DNA from: Caenorhabditis remanei
Lineage: Eukaryota > Nematoda > Chromadorea > Rhabditida > Rhabditidae
DNA length: 64,000 nt
Assembly: GCF_010183535.1 (NCBI RefSeq)
Contig: NC_071331.1
Span: 23,126,001 to 23,190,000 of the forward strand
Direction: 5' to 3'
Of this stretch, positions 51,300 to 62,887 are shown piece after piece. Position 1 is the first letter of the stretch. The number at the start of each line of letters is the position of its first letter. The position numbers and the translations under genes are program-made. The notes under the pieces are model-generated. The model did no database searches and was not told the DNA's origin. It saw only the letters and a list, made by a program, of their open reading frames with translations.

Positions 51300-52200
51300 T
51301 TTATTGGACATCCGGACACACAGACGACAGACAAAAAGTTTTTAGGCCTGCAAAATAAAAAATTCAAAAATTTTGATCTACAATTTTTGTTGCTGAAATT
51401 TTTGATCTACCCTTCTAGAAGACGCCAGAATTTTTATTTGTCATTCTTTCTCTATTTTTGGACAAAAAAAAGATTTTTGTTTGATTTTTCAGCTTTTTTG
51501 ACTAATTTTAAGACGAAATTCATGATTTTTGAGTGATTTTTTGTTTTTTTTTTCTCACTTTTCTGACCAATTTTCAATAGAAATTCGCGTATTTTGGAAG
51601 ATTTTGAGCCAAAATTTTTAAGTCGCGGCTGATTTTTGAAGAGAAAATCGGTTTTTAGACAGTTTTTCTGCTTTTTTCACTAATTTTAAGACGAAATTCA
51701 TAATTTTTGAGTGATTTCAGGGTGCAAAATTGAAATTTTGAGTCATTTCGTCACTTCTCTGACCAATTTTCAGCCAAAAGTCATAATTTTTGCTGGTTTT
51801 TGAGCCAAAATTTGTGTTTCTCCGGTCGAAAAATGCCTAAAATTCATGATTTTAGAGTCTTTTTTAGTTGAAAAATGCATTTATTTGCGATTTTTCACAT
51901 TTTTCTGATCAATTTTCAACCGAAATTCGTGACTTTTTGATGGAAAAATGCGGATTTCATACTTTTCCTACCGATTTTCAGCCAAAATTCGGGTTTTTTT
52001 CAGTTGAAAAATGCATTTTCTCACTGTTTTCTTTCAGCCAGATCTGACAGACTACCGTATTCCCAATATCCGTCGGCTTTTTTTTCCTTTTTCCCACAAT
52101 TTTCACCCTAAAATCATTTCAAATTTTCACAGTATCCGTCACCCCATGATATTTCTACTTTTTTTGTTGATTTTTTTTCCTTTTTCCCACAATTTTCACA
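51300..52200. other. Intergenic spacer of T-rich self-similar text
   Basis: Recurring GATTTTTGAGTGATTTTTTG- and TTTTCAGCCAAAATTC-like phrases fill the 0.95 kb between dyf-3 and the next gene. The spacing is too long for a typical C. elegans operon. Confidence 0.5.
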
Positions 52201-52221
52201 AAATTTTCAGCCCCAGACACA

Positions 52222-55143
52222 ATGGACACTCTGAACCAGTCAGTGTCGGAAGTGCTCTCCGAAAATCTTCAAAAAGTGGTCGACTACTGGTACAATGAAA
52301 ATTCAGGAATCGATCGACACTCAACGACGACAAAAGACATTGGTTTAATCTCACTTCTGAAGGAATCAATCGATAAAGGAGGCGAGTATTCCGAGTATCC
52401 GATAGTCAAATTCATGTGGGAGACGTTGCCAGAGAGTGATATGAAAGTACTCAAGAATCTAGTCAAAAGAGAGAGGGCGGAGTCTCGAGAGGCGGATGAT
52501 GAAGACGTGCGAATGGAGACGATGGAGTTCAGTGAGATGTCTGTGGAGCAGTTTGAGCAGTTGGAGAAGAGATTTTGTATGGAACCGTATCCGACGAGAG
52601 AGGAACGGAAGGAGATTGCACAGATGGTTGGCATGAGTCTTGAGAAGGTTGGTAGGGAGAAAGGGGCGGAGCTTGGACACGGATTTTTAGATGAGAGACG
52701 CAGAGAAGCTAGAGTGTCTTGTTGTCTGCGTCTAAAAAACGACGAAAACCAACTTTTTAGCGGTCAAAAACCATGGAAAACGTTGAAAAATGACGTGGCC
52801 TAACTTTATTAACAATAGCCTCAAAAAGTGTACTAAAGGCTAAGATCGATTTGAAGTCTTAGGAAAGATACTGTATCTTACTGTAGGCAGCGTGAAAAAG
52901 GACTACTGTAACTCAAAGTAGATAGCATTTCGTTAGGTCTGTAGTAGAGCTTTATTTTTCTCGATTTTTAGGCAACTTTTGATTTTCAGTCCAAAATTCG
53001 TGTTTTTTGTGTGATTTCCAATGAGAAAAAACGATTTTCACACAAAATTTTCAGATTTTTGAATGATTTCCGGATGAAAATTCCAATTGTTACACAATTT
53101 TTTAGCTTTTTTGATTGATTTTTGCTGAAACACGTGGTGTTTTAGTGATTTTAGGGTGGAAAAAAAGGTTTTGAGCCATTTTTAGTTGACAGACTTTTTG
53201 CTTGAAAAATGCGATTTTTGGGTAATTTTTCAGCTTTTCCGCTCTTAGATTTTCCCTTCGTGGCCGAGAAATAAAAAATGTGAAAAAATCGCCGAAAAAC
53301 GACAAAAACCAACTTTTTAGCGGTCAAAAACTATGGAAAACGATGAAAAACGAAGTGGCCTAACTTTCCTACCTGATGGCCTAGAAACCCAAAACTAGTC
53401 CTCCAACACAAAAAATAACAAAATTGATGGGTGGTAGAAAAACTTTCCCAATTTATGCACCCAGAATGTGGGATCTAGAAAAAAGTGATCAACTAGAAAA
53501 ATGATCAGCATATAATTCTACACATTTTTGTAGTTGACCACTTTTTCCTAGCTCCGCCCCTTTTTGAGATATAACGGTTTGAAGTTGAGGAGAGACGCAG
53601 TGAGGTCAGAGTGTCTCATTGTCTGCGTCTCTCTTCAAATTTTAAGGGATACTGTAACATAAAAAGGATAAGGCGTTTCCAAGATAAAAATGTCATTTTC
53701 CAACCGAAATTCATGTTTTTGGGTCATTTTTTGTTCAAAAATCATGAAAATTGATTAGAAAAGTTGGAAAAAACGCGAAAAATTGAATTTTTCAACTAAA
53801 AATCGGTAAAAAATCACGAATTTAGGCTGAAAATTTGCTAAAAAAAAGTTTTGAACACGTCCCGGCTTGGAAAATTTTGAATTCTGGCGCTTTGCAAGAT
53901 TCCAATTTTCAAAATTACTTAGTTTTTTCATAAAAAAATTCAAATTTTTGGGTTCTCGAACCGATTTATGGCGATTTTTTCAAAAATTTCCAAGAAATGA
54001 GTATTTCCAGACAACGAGATGGTTCAAAGGACGTCGATACGAAGAAGGTGTGCAACGAGAAGCCGCCGGACAGGAGTCGCTGAAGGAGGAGTTGCAGAGG
54101 AAGTGAGTTTTTGACTGGAAATCTGAAAATTTGAAAAAAAAAATTTCAGAGCGGTACGTGCCGACGCCAACGGAAATAGTCTTCCGACATTGGAAAGTCC
54201 TCAGGACCCTGAGACCGCCCGTGAGCTCCGTGACACGCGTCGAGAGCTCCGAGAAGCGCGTCGGGAGCTCGAATGCTACCGTCAAATTCACGACAGAAAG
54301 GAGGCGGAGCTTGAGGAGAAGACGCTGAAAATCAAAGAGCTCCGGAGCAGATGTAAGAATATGAACGAGTTAATTGAAGACCTCAATTATGAAAACGGAC
54401 AGCTCAAGAGGTGTCTGAACGGCGCAAATGGCTATGAGGCATCTGAAAGAATGATGGAGTTGGAGGCACAGGTGGAGGAGCTCAGTGAGAAGCGACGAGT
54501 GAAGAATCATCAGTTGACACGTCTTCAAAAAGAGCTCACGGAGCACAAACAGATGTTGGAGGGACAAAGGATCCGGTTGGAAGCGGAGATTTTGCGGCTT
54601 CAAGGAAAAGTGGAAGAGGAAAAAGAGGCGGTGCCAGAGAAGGCGGAGCTTGACGGGCTCCGTGTGGCGTTGAGCGGTGCGAAATATGAGATTAAAAAGT
54701 TGGAATACAATCTGAAAATTGAGCAAGGGAAGGTGGAAGCTCTGAAAATTCCATTGGGTTCTAAAGCGGAGGAGAAACTGATCACCCAACAAAGATATAT
54801 CGATAGGACACTGATCCCGAGAATTCATTTTTTGGAGGCGGAGCTTAAGGAGTATAACAAGACGCTGAAAAAGGTGAATCTGATGAGATATGAGGAGAGA
54901 CAAGAGGCGGATTTGATGAAGATTCAGAATAAATGGATGCAAAATACCGTATTCCGACAGAAGGCGGAGCTTGAGAAGCAGAAAGGGGCGGAGCCAGAGA
55001 ACCAGGAGCTCCACGAGATTACACGACTGAAAATGACGTATTACGATCGTGATGTTGTTGAGGAGACGAATGTGGTATTTATTAAGAAATTGATTTTGGA
55101 GAATTTGGAGTTGACAGAGAGGCTTGCGTTGTGGGAGCAATAA
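52222..55143 (+). CDS. Divergent homeodomain protein with long C-terminal coiled coil
   Basis: Exons 52222-52647, 54011-54102 and 54150-55143 join in frame to 503 aa. TTTTCAG ends 11 nt before the ATG, suggesting SL trans-splicing. Residues about 107-152 resemble helices 1-3 of a homeodomain (FEQLEKRFCMEPYPTREE, then EIAQMVGMSLEKTTRWFKGRR). The recognition helix keeps Trp48, Phe49 and Arg53 and has Lys50, but the nearly invariant Asn51 is replaced by Gly. From about residue 190 to the end there is an almost unbroken heptad-rich coiled coil (RELRDTRRELREARRELE; ELEKQKGAEPENQEL). The exon 1/2 border falls inside the homeodomain before helix 3, as in many homeobox genes. A nuclear role is inferred only from the homeodomain. 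I do not recognise the specific gene. Its 1.36-kb intron 1 holds the TGGCCTAAC repeats. If intron 1 is retained, the frame stops at 52803 and helix 3 is lost. Confidence 0.85.
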
Positions 55144-55230
55144 TTATTTTGATGATAATGATGATGGTTTTTAAATATTTGATTACTTATTTTTTTGATT
55201 CATTTTTACAAAAATTGAGATTTTGAGATT

Positions 55231-55236
55231 AATAAA
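55231..55236 (+). terminator. Poly(A) signal of the homeodomain gene
   Basis: AATAAA about 90 bp after the stop codon, followed by T-rich sequence. Confidence 0.65.
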
Positions 55237-55284
55237 GTGTTTTTCCATCTAGAAGTGGTTCTGGTTGAAGGTGAACGGGGAGAC

Positions 55285-55600
55285 TTGGGACATCCGGACA
55301 TCCGGACAGACAGACCGACATCCGGACAAAGCGACAGACAGACAGACTGACCTGCAGGCATCCGGGCATCCGAAAATAGAATTAGAAATAGAAAATTGGT
55401 CAGAAAAAAGGAAAAACCCAGTAAAATCACGTTTTCTCTCCAGAAATCTTCCAGAAAATGCATTTTTCGACCAAAAAACCCAATTTTTGACTGAAATTTA
55501 GTCAGGAAAATGAAAAAAACTGCAAAAAAAGCATACGGACACACTAGAAAGTCTGTAAAAATATTTCTGGACATCTGGACTTACCGGCACACAGACAGAC
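55285..55600. repeat. Degenerate CATCCGGACAGACAG simple repeat
   Basis: Runs of GGACATCCGGACA and GACAGACAGAC occur at about 55290-55380 and 55560-55605. Confidence 0.65.
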
Positions 55601-55756
55601 AGAGTTTAGCGTATCTGGCGCGCCTTTGACGCGTTTTTGGTTATTGTCAGAAACCATAAATGCTCACAGTGGAAGCTTGATTTTTTTGATTTTAAAATTT
55701 TTTCAGTTTCACCGAAATCCGAAATTCTTCAAAAATTTGGAACTGCAATCATAATG

Positions 55757-55860
55757 GGAGAAATAATTGATGGTTTTTAAATATTTGATTATTTATTTTT
55801 TTAAAATCATTTTTACAAAAAAGTTGAGATTTTGAGATAATAAAGTGTTTTTTTCAAACT
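55757..55860 (+). repeat. Duplicate of the homeodomain gene's 3' end
   Basis: GGTTTTTAAATATTTGATTA through AATAAAGTGTTTTT matches 55136-55245, including remnants of the last codons (GGGAGAAATAA versus GGGAGCAATAA) and the AATAAA signal. Confidence 0.8.
55838..55858 (-). ncRNA. Candidate 21U-RNA
   Basis: Core at 55897-55904 (minus); single YRNT (TAGT), 5' U at 55858. Confidence 0.3.
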
Positions 55861-56557
55861 AATCAGTTTTCCATTTATCTTTAAATTTTTGGATTTTGAA
55901 ACAGTAAAATTTAGAAAAATGAAGTCTAAAAATTCTACATATCAATTTTCACAATTTTCTTACTTTAAAGGACTCGTATCAATTTTTCCAAAGAAAAAAC
56001 ACCCAATTAAGCGATTCTATACTTTTGAAAAAAAACTTGGGCAAATGTTGAAACAGTAAAATTTTTTTATTAGAATTTTTATTTTGATTTTCATCGTTGT
56101 TTCTCAATTCAAATCTACAAAAATGAGTTTTTGTAATTATAGAAATGCGAAACGGTGGTATTGTGAAAATATTTTGGGAAAATGAAATTTTGCAATGAGA
56201 CAAATACAATATAGCTTGCAGAATTCTGGTAAATTCGATCGAATTTTGAAACAGTGATAAAATGTTAAATTCTGTTGGAAATATAAAACACAGATATCCA
56301 CTATGATTGTTTAGAACAAAAATAAAATGTTTTAATTTTAATTTTGAAACAGTGATTTATAGATTCCCCGTATTGCAATGAAATGGAGTTACTCATTATA
56401 GAACTCTGAAACAATAAGAAATAAGATTAGAAAATTCGATTTCTGATTAATTACCAAGTAGTTATTGAATTGTTGAAAGATATTTTCAATTGAATATTGA
56501 AACAGCGACAAATTGTTGTTCTGATGGAAACGATATCGTTTTCTGATGGAAACGATA

Positions 56558-59087
56558 TCTTTACTATTAACAAACACCAGATTCTGTATGTTTGTGTGTG
56601 TGTCGCCGAACCCACAGCCTTTCCTACTGGACCGATTTTCTTCAAAGTTGGACCAAAAGATCAGAAATTCCCCCCGCATGATGCCCGTCTTTTTTTTTTT
56701 TAAATTCTCAAAATGACGCCTTCTGAGCCAAAAACAGTGATAAAGCATAGGGGAATGAAAAACGGAAAAAGTGGCGTGAAACTGTCGGCCTAAGCGTCGT
56801 CATTTCTTTCCTTTCTTCGGCTTGCATTTCCGTGGCCGCGTGGTTAAGGTTGACGTGTCGCCGCGTCCGATCTGGCAGGTTATGCGTCGTTGACTACAGT
56901 TAGTTTTTAGTTCGATCCCGCGGGCGAAGAAAGATTTTTACTTTTTTTTGTTGATAAATTCGGAAAAAAGAGATTTCCGAACGTGTCGTCTGTTTCCAAT
57001 AAGGAAAGATACGGTCCGCGTTCTAAAAAGCAAAGACGTGAAAGATGTTTTGGTATCATAGGATTCAGAAAAGTAGATGATTCCAAACCGTTTTTTTCCA
57101 GATAGATCAAAATCATATAAATACGGGCAGTTTTCTGGAGACAGCTAATAGGGGATGGATCCATTGAGGATATGAGTCCACGTTTTTAAAATTATTAATA
57201 GCCAATCTGGCTAGAATTTACCTTCTCCTTCTTACCACGGTTTTAATACGTGAACCGACACCTTCTCCACCTCCAAGAGAGCCGACACCACGTGAACCAA
57301 CTCCTGAAACAGAACCGTATCGGGAACCAACACCTCCACCACCGCCTCCTCCGAAACGTTTGTTATTTCCAGTTTCAGTTCTTTGTTATTTTTTGCTTCG
57401 TAGTTCCGAATCAATGACTTCGCCGAAAGACGACATTTTTCAGCTCGCCCCTTGACCGCAGCTGAAATAGCTTCTCAGAAACGTAAAGCGTACAGTGAAG
57501 AAGCGTGGCGTCGATACCAATAATATCAGAAACAATGGAAGAAATTCCGTCAGACGCAGAAGACACCGGCTCCCGGAGCATCAACATCTGGAGCATCAAC
57601 TTCAAAACAGTCAGGAGCATCACCTGAAGGTGGAGGACAAGCAGGTACTTGACCATCAACAAGAAGTCAATTAGTCACTTCTGTTGCTTCTGGAAAAATA
57701 TCTCCGTCTACTTTTTCGCGTAAAATACATCGAAAAGCGGAAGTTGCGTGACGTCCAGACATGGGGCCACGTAAATCCCATTCTTTGAACTGCTGATAAC
57801 TATCATTTTCCTATTTCCTTCATGGCGTCACTGTCTCTAACAACTACTGTTCCTGCCGACAAGTTAGTGGATGATTATGGTGCGGTTTCTCCTGTTTCCG
57901 GTGAAGGCGGGCTCCATGGCTCAGAATCAGATGGGAGATTGAAGCTCGGAGGAAGATGGGGTACAGGACATTCAACTTATAACACAGGAGTCGGTGAAGA
58001 AAAACGACGAAAAGAAAACGTCGGGCACTGCTATCCGGGCTTGAGATTGTCCAGAATCCATAGCAAATGTTGTTGATCTATCGGCAGAAAGAGACGAGAT
58101 GAATATAGCACGGATATCAGCTCGGATCAAGGCTATCGTACGGCCGGCCGTGGCTTTCAGGGCCGTCGAGGCCGCAGATTAACGAAATTGGCTAAATTTT
58201 TGCATATCGTTTAATCTTTTGGTTCTCTTCAAGGCCGGCTGAAGAAACGAACATTTTCCATGGCTGGGAACTGAGATATAAAATCGCCCAACGGCCTTTT
58301 TAACAGCCTTGGCTCGGTTCACATATGATCGTAGAGCTTGACGGAATGGAAGGGATTGAGGACGAGATGATGAAACAGGAGTCAGTACGAAAACGAGATA
58401 AGAAAAACGCATAACCTCGCTTTAGAGAGAAAGAGAGATCAACTTTTGATGACTTTAGAAAAATAAAGCTGCTATTTCAAATCGCTTGGTAGCCAACCGA
58501 GAAACTGAGAGTCAGGATAAGAAAAAGTTGAGGTTGAAATCAATGGTAGATGATACAGCAGTCTGAAGATGTCTACAGTCTGACACTGAGATGTTGAACA
58601 GCAAAAGAGCCAGCACCAAAAAATTGGAAACAGCAGTGAACAAGAGTCAGAAGATAATTTAGAAGGGCTTCAGTAGCTTTCCGGGGAGCTACCAGACGAT
58701 CATAAAGGTCCGATGATGTGACAGCGAGAAGAAAGAAGCTCTTCTCGGAGTAGCTGCTACTGTGCACAACCAGACCTTCACTATTCCAGAAGGATGGATC
58801 AAATTTGTTCATATTGCGGGTTATACTTTTAAGCTAAGTTCGACTTTCAAATGGCGAAGGTCGGTGCGTTCAAGAACCCGATCTGTCAAGTTCAGCAACG
58901 TTGGCTGTAGTCAGTTGGTTCGAACCCATGTGGGGACGTAAAATATTTTTTCTTATATTCAGATACAGAAAAAAGAGGATTCCGAACGTGTCGTCCGTTT
59001 TCGGATTAATTACGATTTACTGTAACATCTAGAAGGGTGGTGTTGAGAAGGAGGTTTAGTCGCCGTTAGGCGACGTGAACCGACTGG
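56558..59087 (+). mobile_element. 2.5-kb Helitron with degenerate coding-like cargo
   Basis: It begins TCTTTACTATTAACAAAC after an A and ends with a GTCGCC-GTTA-GGCGAC hairpin (59059-59074), then CTGG before a T. These ends match the 355-bp element at 15304-15658. The interior is GC-richer than the flanks, lacks CTGTTTCA motifs in the T-rich context, and holds decayed coding sequence (next entry) plus two tRNA-like B-box motifs (AGTTCGATCCC near 56909, GGTTCGAACCC near 58917). No Rep/helicase region is seen. Confidence 0.85.
57245..58840 (+). pseudogene. Degenerate coding-like segments carried by the Helitron
   Basis: In successive plus-strand frames I read REPTPSPPPREPTPREPTPE (from about 57251), then AEIASQKRKAYSEEAWRRYQ and GASTSGASTSKQSGASPEGG with stops between. 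Later come ELDGMEGIEDEMMKQE (about 58335) and FTIPEGWIKFVHIAGYTFK (about 58779). The pieces look like a Pro/Ser-rich protein gene broken by stops and frameshifts. The parent gene is not recognised. They could be captured host exons or relics of the Helitron itself. Confidence 0.4.
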
Positions 59088-59336
59088 TAATTTAGTTAGG
59101 TGACAGAATAAGTTAATGCAAATAACTCTAAATCAGCGAAAAATCAAGATTTTGACTATTTGATTAACAAAATTTCACCAAAAGTATAATTAGGAGTAGA
59201 TTTATTGCAGTAAAATCGGAACAAATGTTCGCTTTAATTACAGTATTGAAATGATTATATGTGATCTTTCTTCAAAAAATCATTACTTATTTTTCTGTTG
59301 GAACAATCAATAGACAATTTATTGAACTGTTTATTG

Positions 59337-59357
59337 AAGCTAGTAACAACTGAAAAA
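59337..59357 (-). ncRNA. Candidate 21U-RNA
   Basis: Core at 59397-59404 (minus); single YRNT (TGGT), 5' U at 59357. Confidence 0.3.
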
Positions 59358-60335
59358 CCAGAAATAACATTTTCTCAAGCATTCAAGATGAGTTTTTGAA
59401 ACAGTAAAAGCTTCTGATAATTTAAAAAATTCTGCAAAGGTTCTGCAGTTAAACCGCTAATTTTCAAGCAAAAAATACTGAACATTGTAAAAGAAATCAA
59501 TTTCTGTGATCATAGTGCCTATAAACTTTTCAGTTTCATTATGAAAGCAAGAAATACCCAAAAAAGTAGACATCTATTACCAAATTGAATATCTCATTGC
59601 TTTGAAAAATTCCAGTGAAAAAATTGCACCGTTCACACAATTTATAAACAATTCAACTAATGTATTTACCAATATTACTTCAAAATTTAACATGTTTTCA
59701 AAACTGAAATAGTTTGATCAAGGATTATTGTTCTAGTAAAAGCAAGCTATTGAACATTTAAGTATTTTTAAAAGTTTGTAAACATTATGACAGGAAGTTG
59801 AAACTGAATATTTTTCCACAAGTTTAATTTATCTTGAAACTAAGTTTTCAATCGAAATTTACTACTTACATGATAATCCCTCAGTACCTTTCTAATTTCC
59901 TCAGTACCTTTCTATAATTCCTCAGTACGCGGGTGATACGAAGAATTTTTCAGGTATCATTAATTGTTTTAATTGATTTGAAGCTGTAGTGAATTTTCCA
60001 ATGTTTCAAGGGAAAGTTGAATAACGAAATTGAAACTTTGAAGCAGAATTTTGTTGTAGATAGTAATTGCTATAAATCATTGCGAATTGAGATTTAATTT
60101 ACAGATAAGAAACTTTTGAAATAGTCTGAACAGGAAAAGAAGAACTTTACTTATTTCGAACATGGTTACATAATAATTAAATAATTAAACAAGATTATCT
60201 TATTTGAAAATACTGTTCTATGAGTAATAATCAATGGATTGGGAAAAAAAGGAATACATCGATAACCTTTTCAATTAATTTTACTGTTGATATAATGTGA
60301 AACAGGAAATTTTTATTGATTAATTGAAATTATCA

Positions 60336-60356
60336 TATATAAAGTTTTTTGGAAAA
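60336..60356 (-). ncRNA. Candidate 21U-RNA
   Basis: Core at 60396-60403 (minus); single YRNT (CGGT), 5' U at 60356. Confidence 0.3.
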
Positions 60357-60466
60357 CCGCTATAAATTTCTACTTTTAGTAAAATGCACAAATTATGAAA
60401 CAGTGAAGTTATTAGGGGAAATTCGGTAAATTCAACTAATGTGGTTCCGTCTCCAATATTAACACG

Positions 60467-60563
60467 ACACGCTCTACCGAAACCAAAGAAAAATGTGTGG
60501 GAAACTAAGTGACTCAGAGAAAAAGAGACATTTTCAAGGGCACAGCGCAGTTGTAACAACTGT
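60467..60563 (-). mobile_element. MITE of the GCGCTCYACCGAAA family
   Basis: ACACGCTCTACCGAAACC with GGGCACAGCGCAGTTGTAAC; inverted centre AGTGACTCAGAGAAAAAGAG. Confidence 0.5.
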
Positions 60564-60629
60564 TTTTACTAAAATGTGTTGTTATCAATTCTCACAATAT
60601 GCATTTTCTAAATATTTTCTGGTAATTCA

Positions 60630-61046
60630 CAGACTTGTCAAAAATCGGGCCGGCCCGGGCCGAGATTTTTCTTGACCGGGCCGGGCCGGGCCGAAATTCC
60701 TCTTGGCCCGGCCCGGCCCGGTCGGCCCGGATTCAAAAATGGGTACCTATTTTTACCAATTTTTTTTTGAAATTTTTCGAAAAAAAAGAGTAAAAATGCT
60801 TAAATTATCATACATATTCACATTTTGCTTCAATTTTAAATGTTTACTCGAAAACTATACTTTTTTCAAAAAATTTCAAAAAATTTCCAAATTTTTCCAA
60901 AAAAACATCAAATTTTCAAAAATGTTTCAAAAACTGTTTCAAAACGGGCCGAGCGGGCCGGGCCGGGCTACGGGCCGGGCCGGGCCGGGCCGGGCCGAGA
61001 TTTTTCCTGATTTTGGCCCGGCCCGGCCCGGCCCGTGACAAGTCTG
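60630..61046. mobile_element. hAT-like MITE with GGGCCGGGCC arms, complete
   Basis: Ends CAGACTTGTCAAAAATCGGG and CCCGTGACAAGTCTG, with a perfect 8-bp target duplication GTAATTCA (60622-60629, 61047-61054). The right third matches the partial copy at 1-127. Confidence 0.92.
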
Positions 61047-61383
61047 GTAATTCAGTTTTTGAAACAGCACTTATTTTTTCGGTGTTTTTCATCATCAATA
61101 GGATATTAGCTGTGTCAGTAAACTGATTCTTCATGTTTTGTGAAGGGTTACTGTATTTTTCAAAGGGGCGTGGGCTAAAAACATGTGATTTTCATGTTGC
61201 AACAAACGACCACCAAAATATCAAAGATGTCTTGACTACTTTTTGCAGTTAATATAAAATATAATTCTTTTTAATTTTTTAAAGAATATAATACTCTGAA
61301 CGAACTCAATACTTTTAAAATTGAGTTCTGAAACAGTAAATCTTTATTAAAAATAAAAATATTTTCTGTTTCTATTTATTTTT

Positions 61384-61404
61384 CCCTTTGAAATTTCCTA
61401 GGCA
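61384..61404 (-). ncRNA. Candidate 21U-RNA
   Basis: Core at 61443-61450 (minus); single YRNT (TATT), 5' U at 61404. Confidence 0.3.
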
Positions 61405-61484
61405 ATAGTAAAAGTTTGAATTCATAACTGGTCATATATTTTTGAAACAGAAATCTCCGTTATTTGATTAAAACTTTAAAAAAG

Positions 61485-61505
61485 TTCCTCGATGAGATCT
61501 GTATA
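61485..61505 (-). ncRNA. Candidate 21U-RNA
   Basis: Core at 61546-61553 (minus); single YRNT (TAGT), 5' U at 61505. Confidence 0.3.
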
Positions 61506-61941
61506 CTAGTTTCATCAATCAATCAGAAAATAAATACGGAGAATTTGAAACAGAGTATTTTGTGAAATATATATTGCCACTAATGTCAAAAATGGGATTT
61601 TGTTTTGAAATATGCTTGGAAAATAGCTTATTTTGTTGAAAACTTTTATGCAGAGCAAAGCTTGAAAAAATTGTGACAAAGAAATTTCTTGTTTTCTCTA
61701 AAAATTCCACTTTGAAAAAATTTCGATTTTAACGGCTTTAATTCGAATTATTTGATTGATGTAAACAATTTGAAACTGTAAATTATTTTAGAAAAAATAA
61801 AAAACTATGGGAGTTTCAGAAAATGTAACGAGCGTATTGAACTTATATTCTAGTTTAAACATAACTAGACAAATTTGAAACATTAAAACATATATCCAAA
61901 CGTTTTCAGACGCAATTTTATGAATAAGTAAAAATTTTTGA

Positions 61942-61962
61942 AATACAATAGGATTTTACTTA
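61942..61962 (-). ncRNA. Candidate 21U-RNA
   Basis: Core at 62000-62007 (minus); single YRNT (TAAT), 5' U at 61962. Confidence 0.3.
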
Positions 61963-62866
61963 TTACCGCATTTATATTTGATTCCAAAGTTACACATTTT
62001 GAAACAGCAAAACAAATTCTGAGAATACAATTTTTGCTGTTTCTAGTTATATAAATGTAGAATGAGTTGAACTGATATTTTATTATATCCGAAACTTTCG
62101 AATAAAACCGGGAAATATATATATATTCCTAAATACCCTATGGACAGAATTATTTTAACCGAAAAGTGAAAAATGTATCTAGAAATACATAAACTGTATT
62201 TTTCCTATAGTTTTGACCTAAAAATCAAAATAAAAACTGTAGAAAAGATTAGAAAAGCAGTGCTTTCAGAAACCGAATTTTTATACCACAAGTCCGCAAT
62301 TCTCGTGAAAAAAATGTCAGAAAATTGGAGTGATTGTTGTGTATTACTTCAGTTATGTGAAAAGTTTGAAACAGTAATTTTTATCACAAAATAATTTTTT
62401 TCTGCTTCAAAAAATTTAGCTGATCGAAGGTGAGATAGCATCAGCGATGTTATTCCTCAGTTCTTATCTATTACATCTTGTAATTCAGACAGAAAGTGAA
62501 AAATTTTAAAGTTTGAACGTTTTGAACCCTCCTACAGACTTTTGTAGATATTAAGTAAAATGAACTTAAAAAAATTTGTCAATCTAACTTTCCCTGTTTC
62601 AAGATCTGTCAAAAAGAGCCTGTGTCTGAGGAATTGTGGTTCTGCTGTGGGTTGATCATCACTTACCATTTCACCTTGAAAATTACTATTAAAATTTTGA
62701 TAATGCACCAAATCAGAACAGCGCCTATAATAGAACCGCCCGTATCAAAACTGTTACAAATCAGAACCGACTAAAAAACAATAAAACGACATATTCAAGG
62801 AATTAGATCTAGATTCGACCATCAAATAAAATCTCTAATATTTCCACAGCTGATGTTAAAAAGCTA

Positions 62867-62887
62867 GTTATTGTCAACATCTGTCTA
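62867..62887 (-). ncRNA. Candidate 21U-RNA
   Basis: Core at 62925-62932 (minus); single YRNT (CGAT), 5' U at 62887. Confidence 0.35.

Noticed and set aside
54370..55140. 256-aa open frame on the minus strand
   Set aside because: It is the antisense shadow of the coiled-coil exon of the homeodomain gene. It is Leu/Gln/His/Arg-rich, as expected of reversed Glu/Lys/Leu codons.
56818..56930. tRNA gene candidate (TGGCCGCGTGGTTAAGG ... AGTTCGATCCC)
   Set aside because: A and B boxes are present, but I could not build an acceptor stem or a normal anticodon arm. A similar B box near 58917 suggests it belongs to the Helitron.
58371..58378. TGAAACAG inside the Helitron
   Set aside because: It lies in a coding-like GA-rich context without the T-rich surroundings of the other cores.
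60934..60941. CTGTTTCA inside the GC-rich MITE
   Set aside because: It is part of an AAATTTTCAAAAATGTTTCAA run of the MITE; the copy near position 52 lacks it. It was not counted as a 21U motif.
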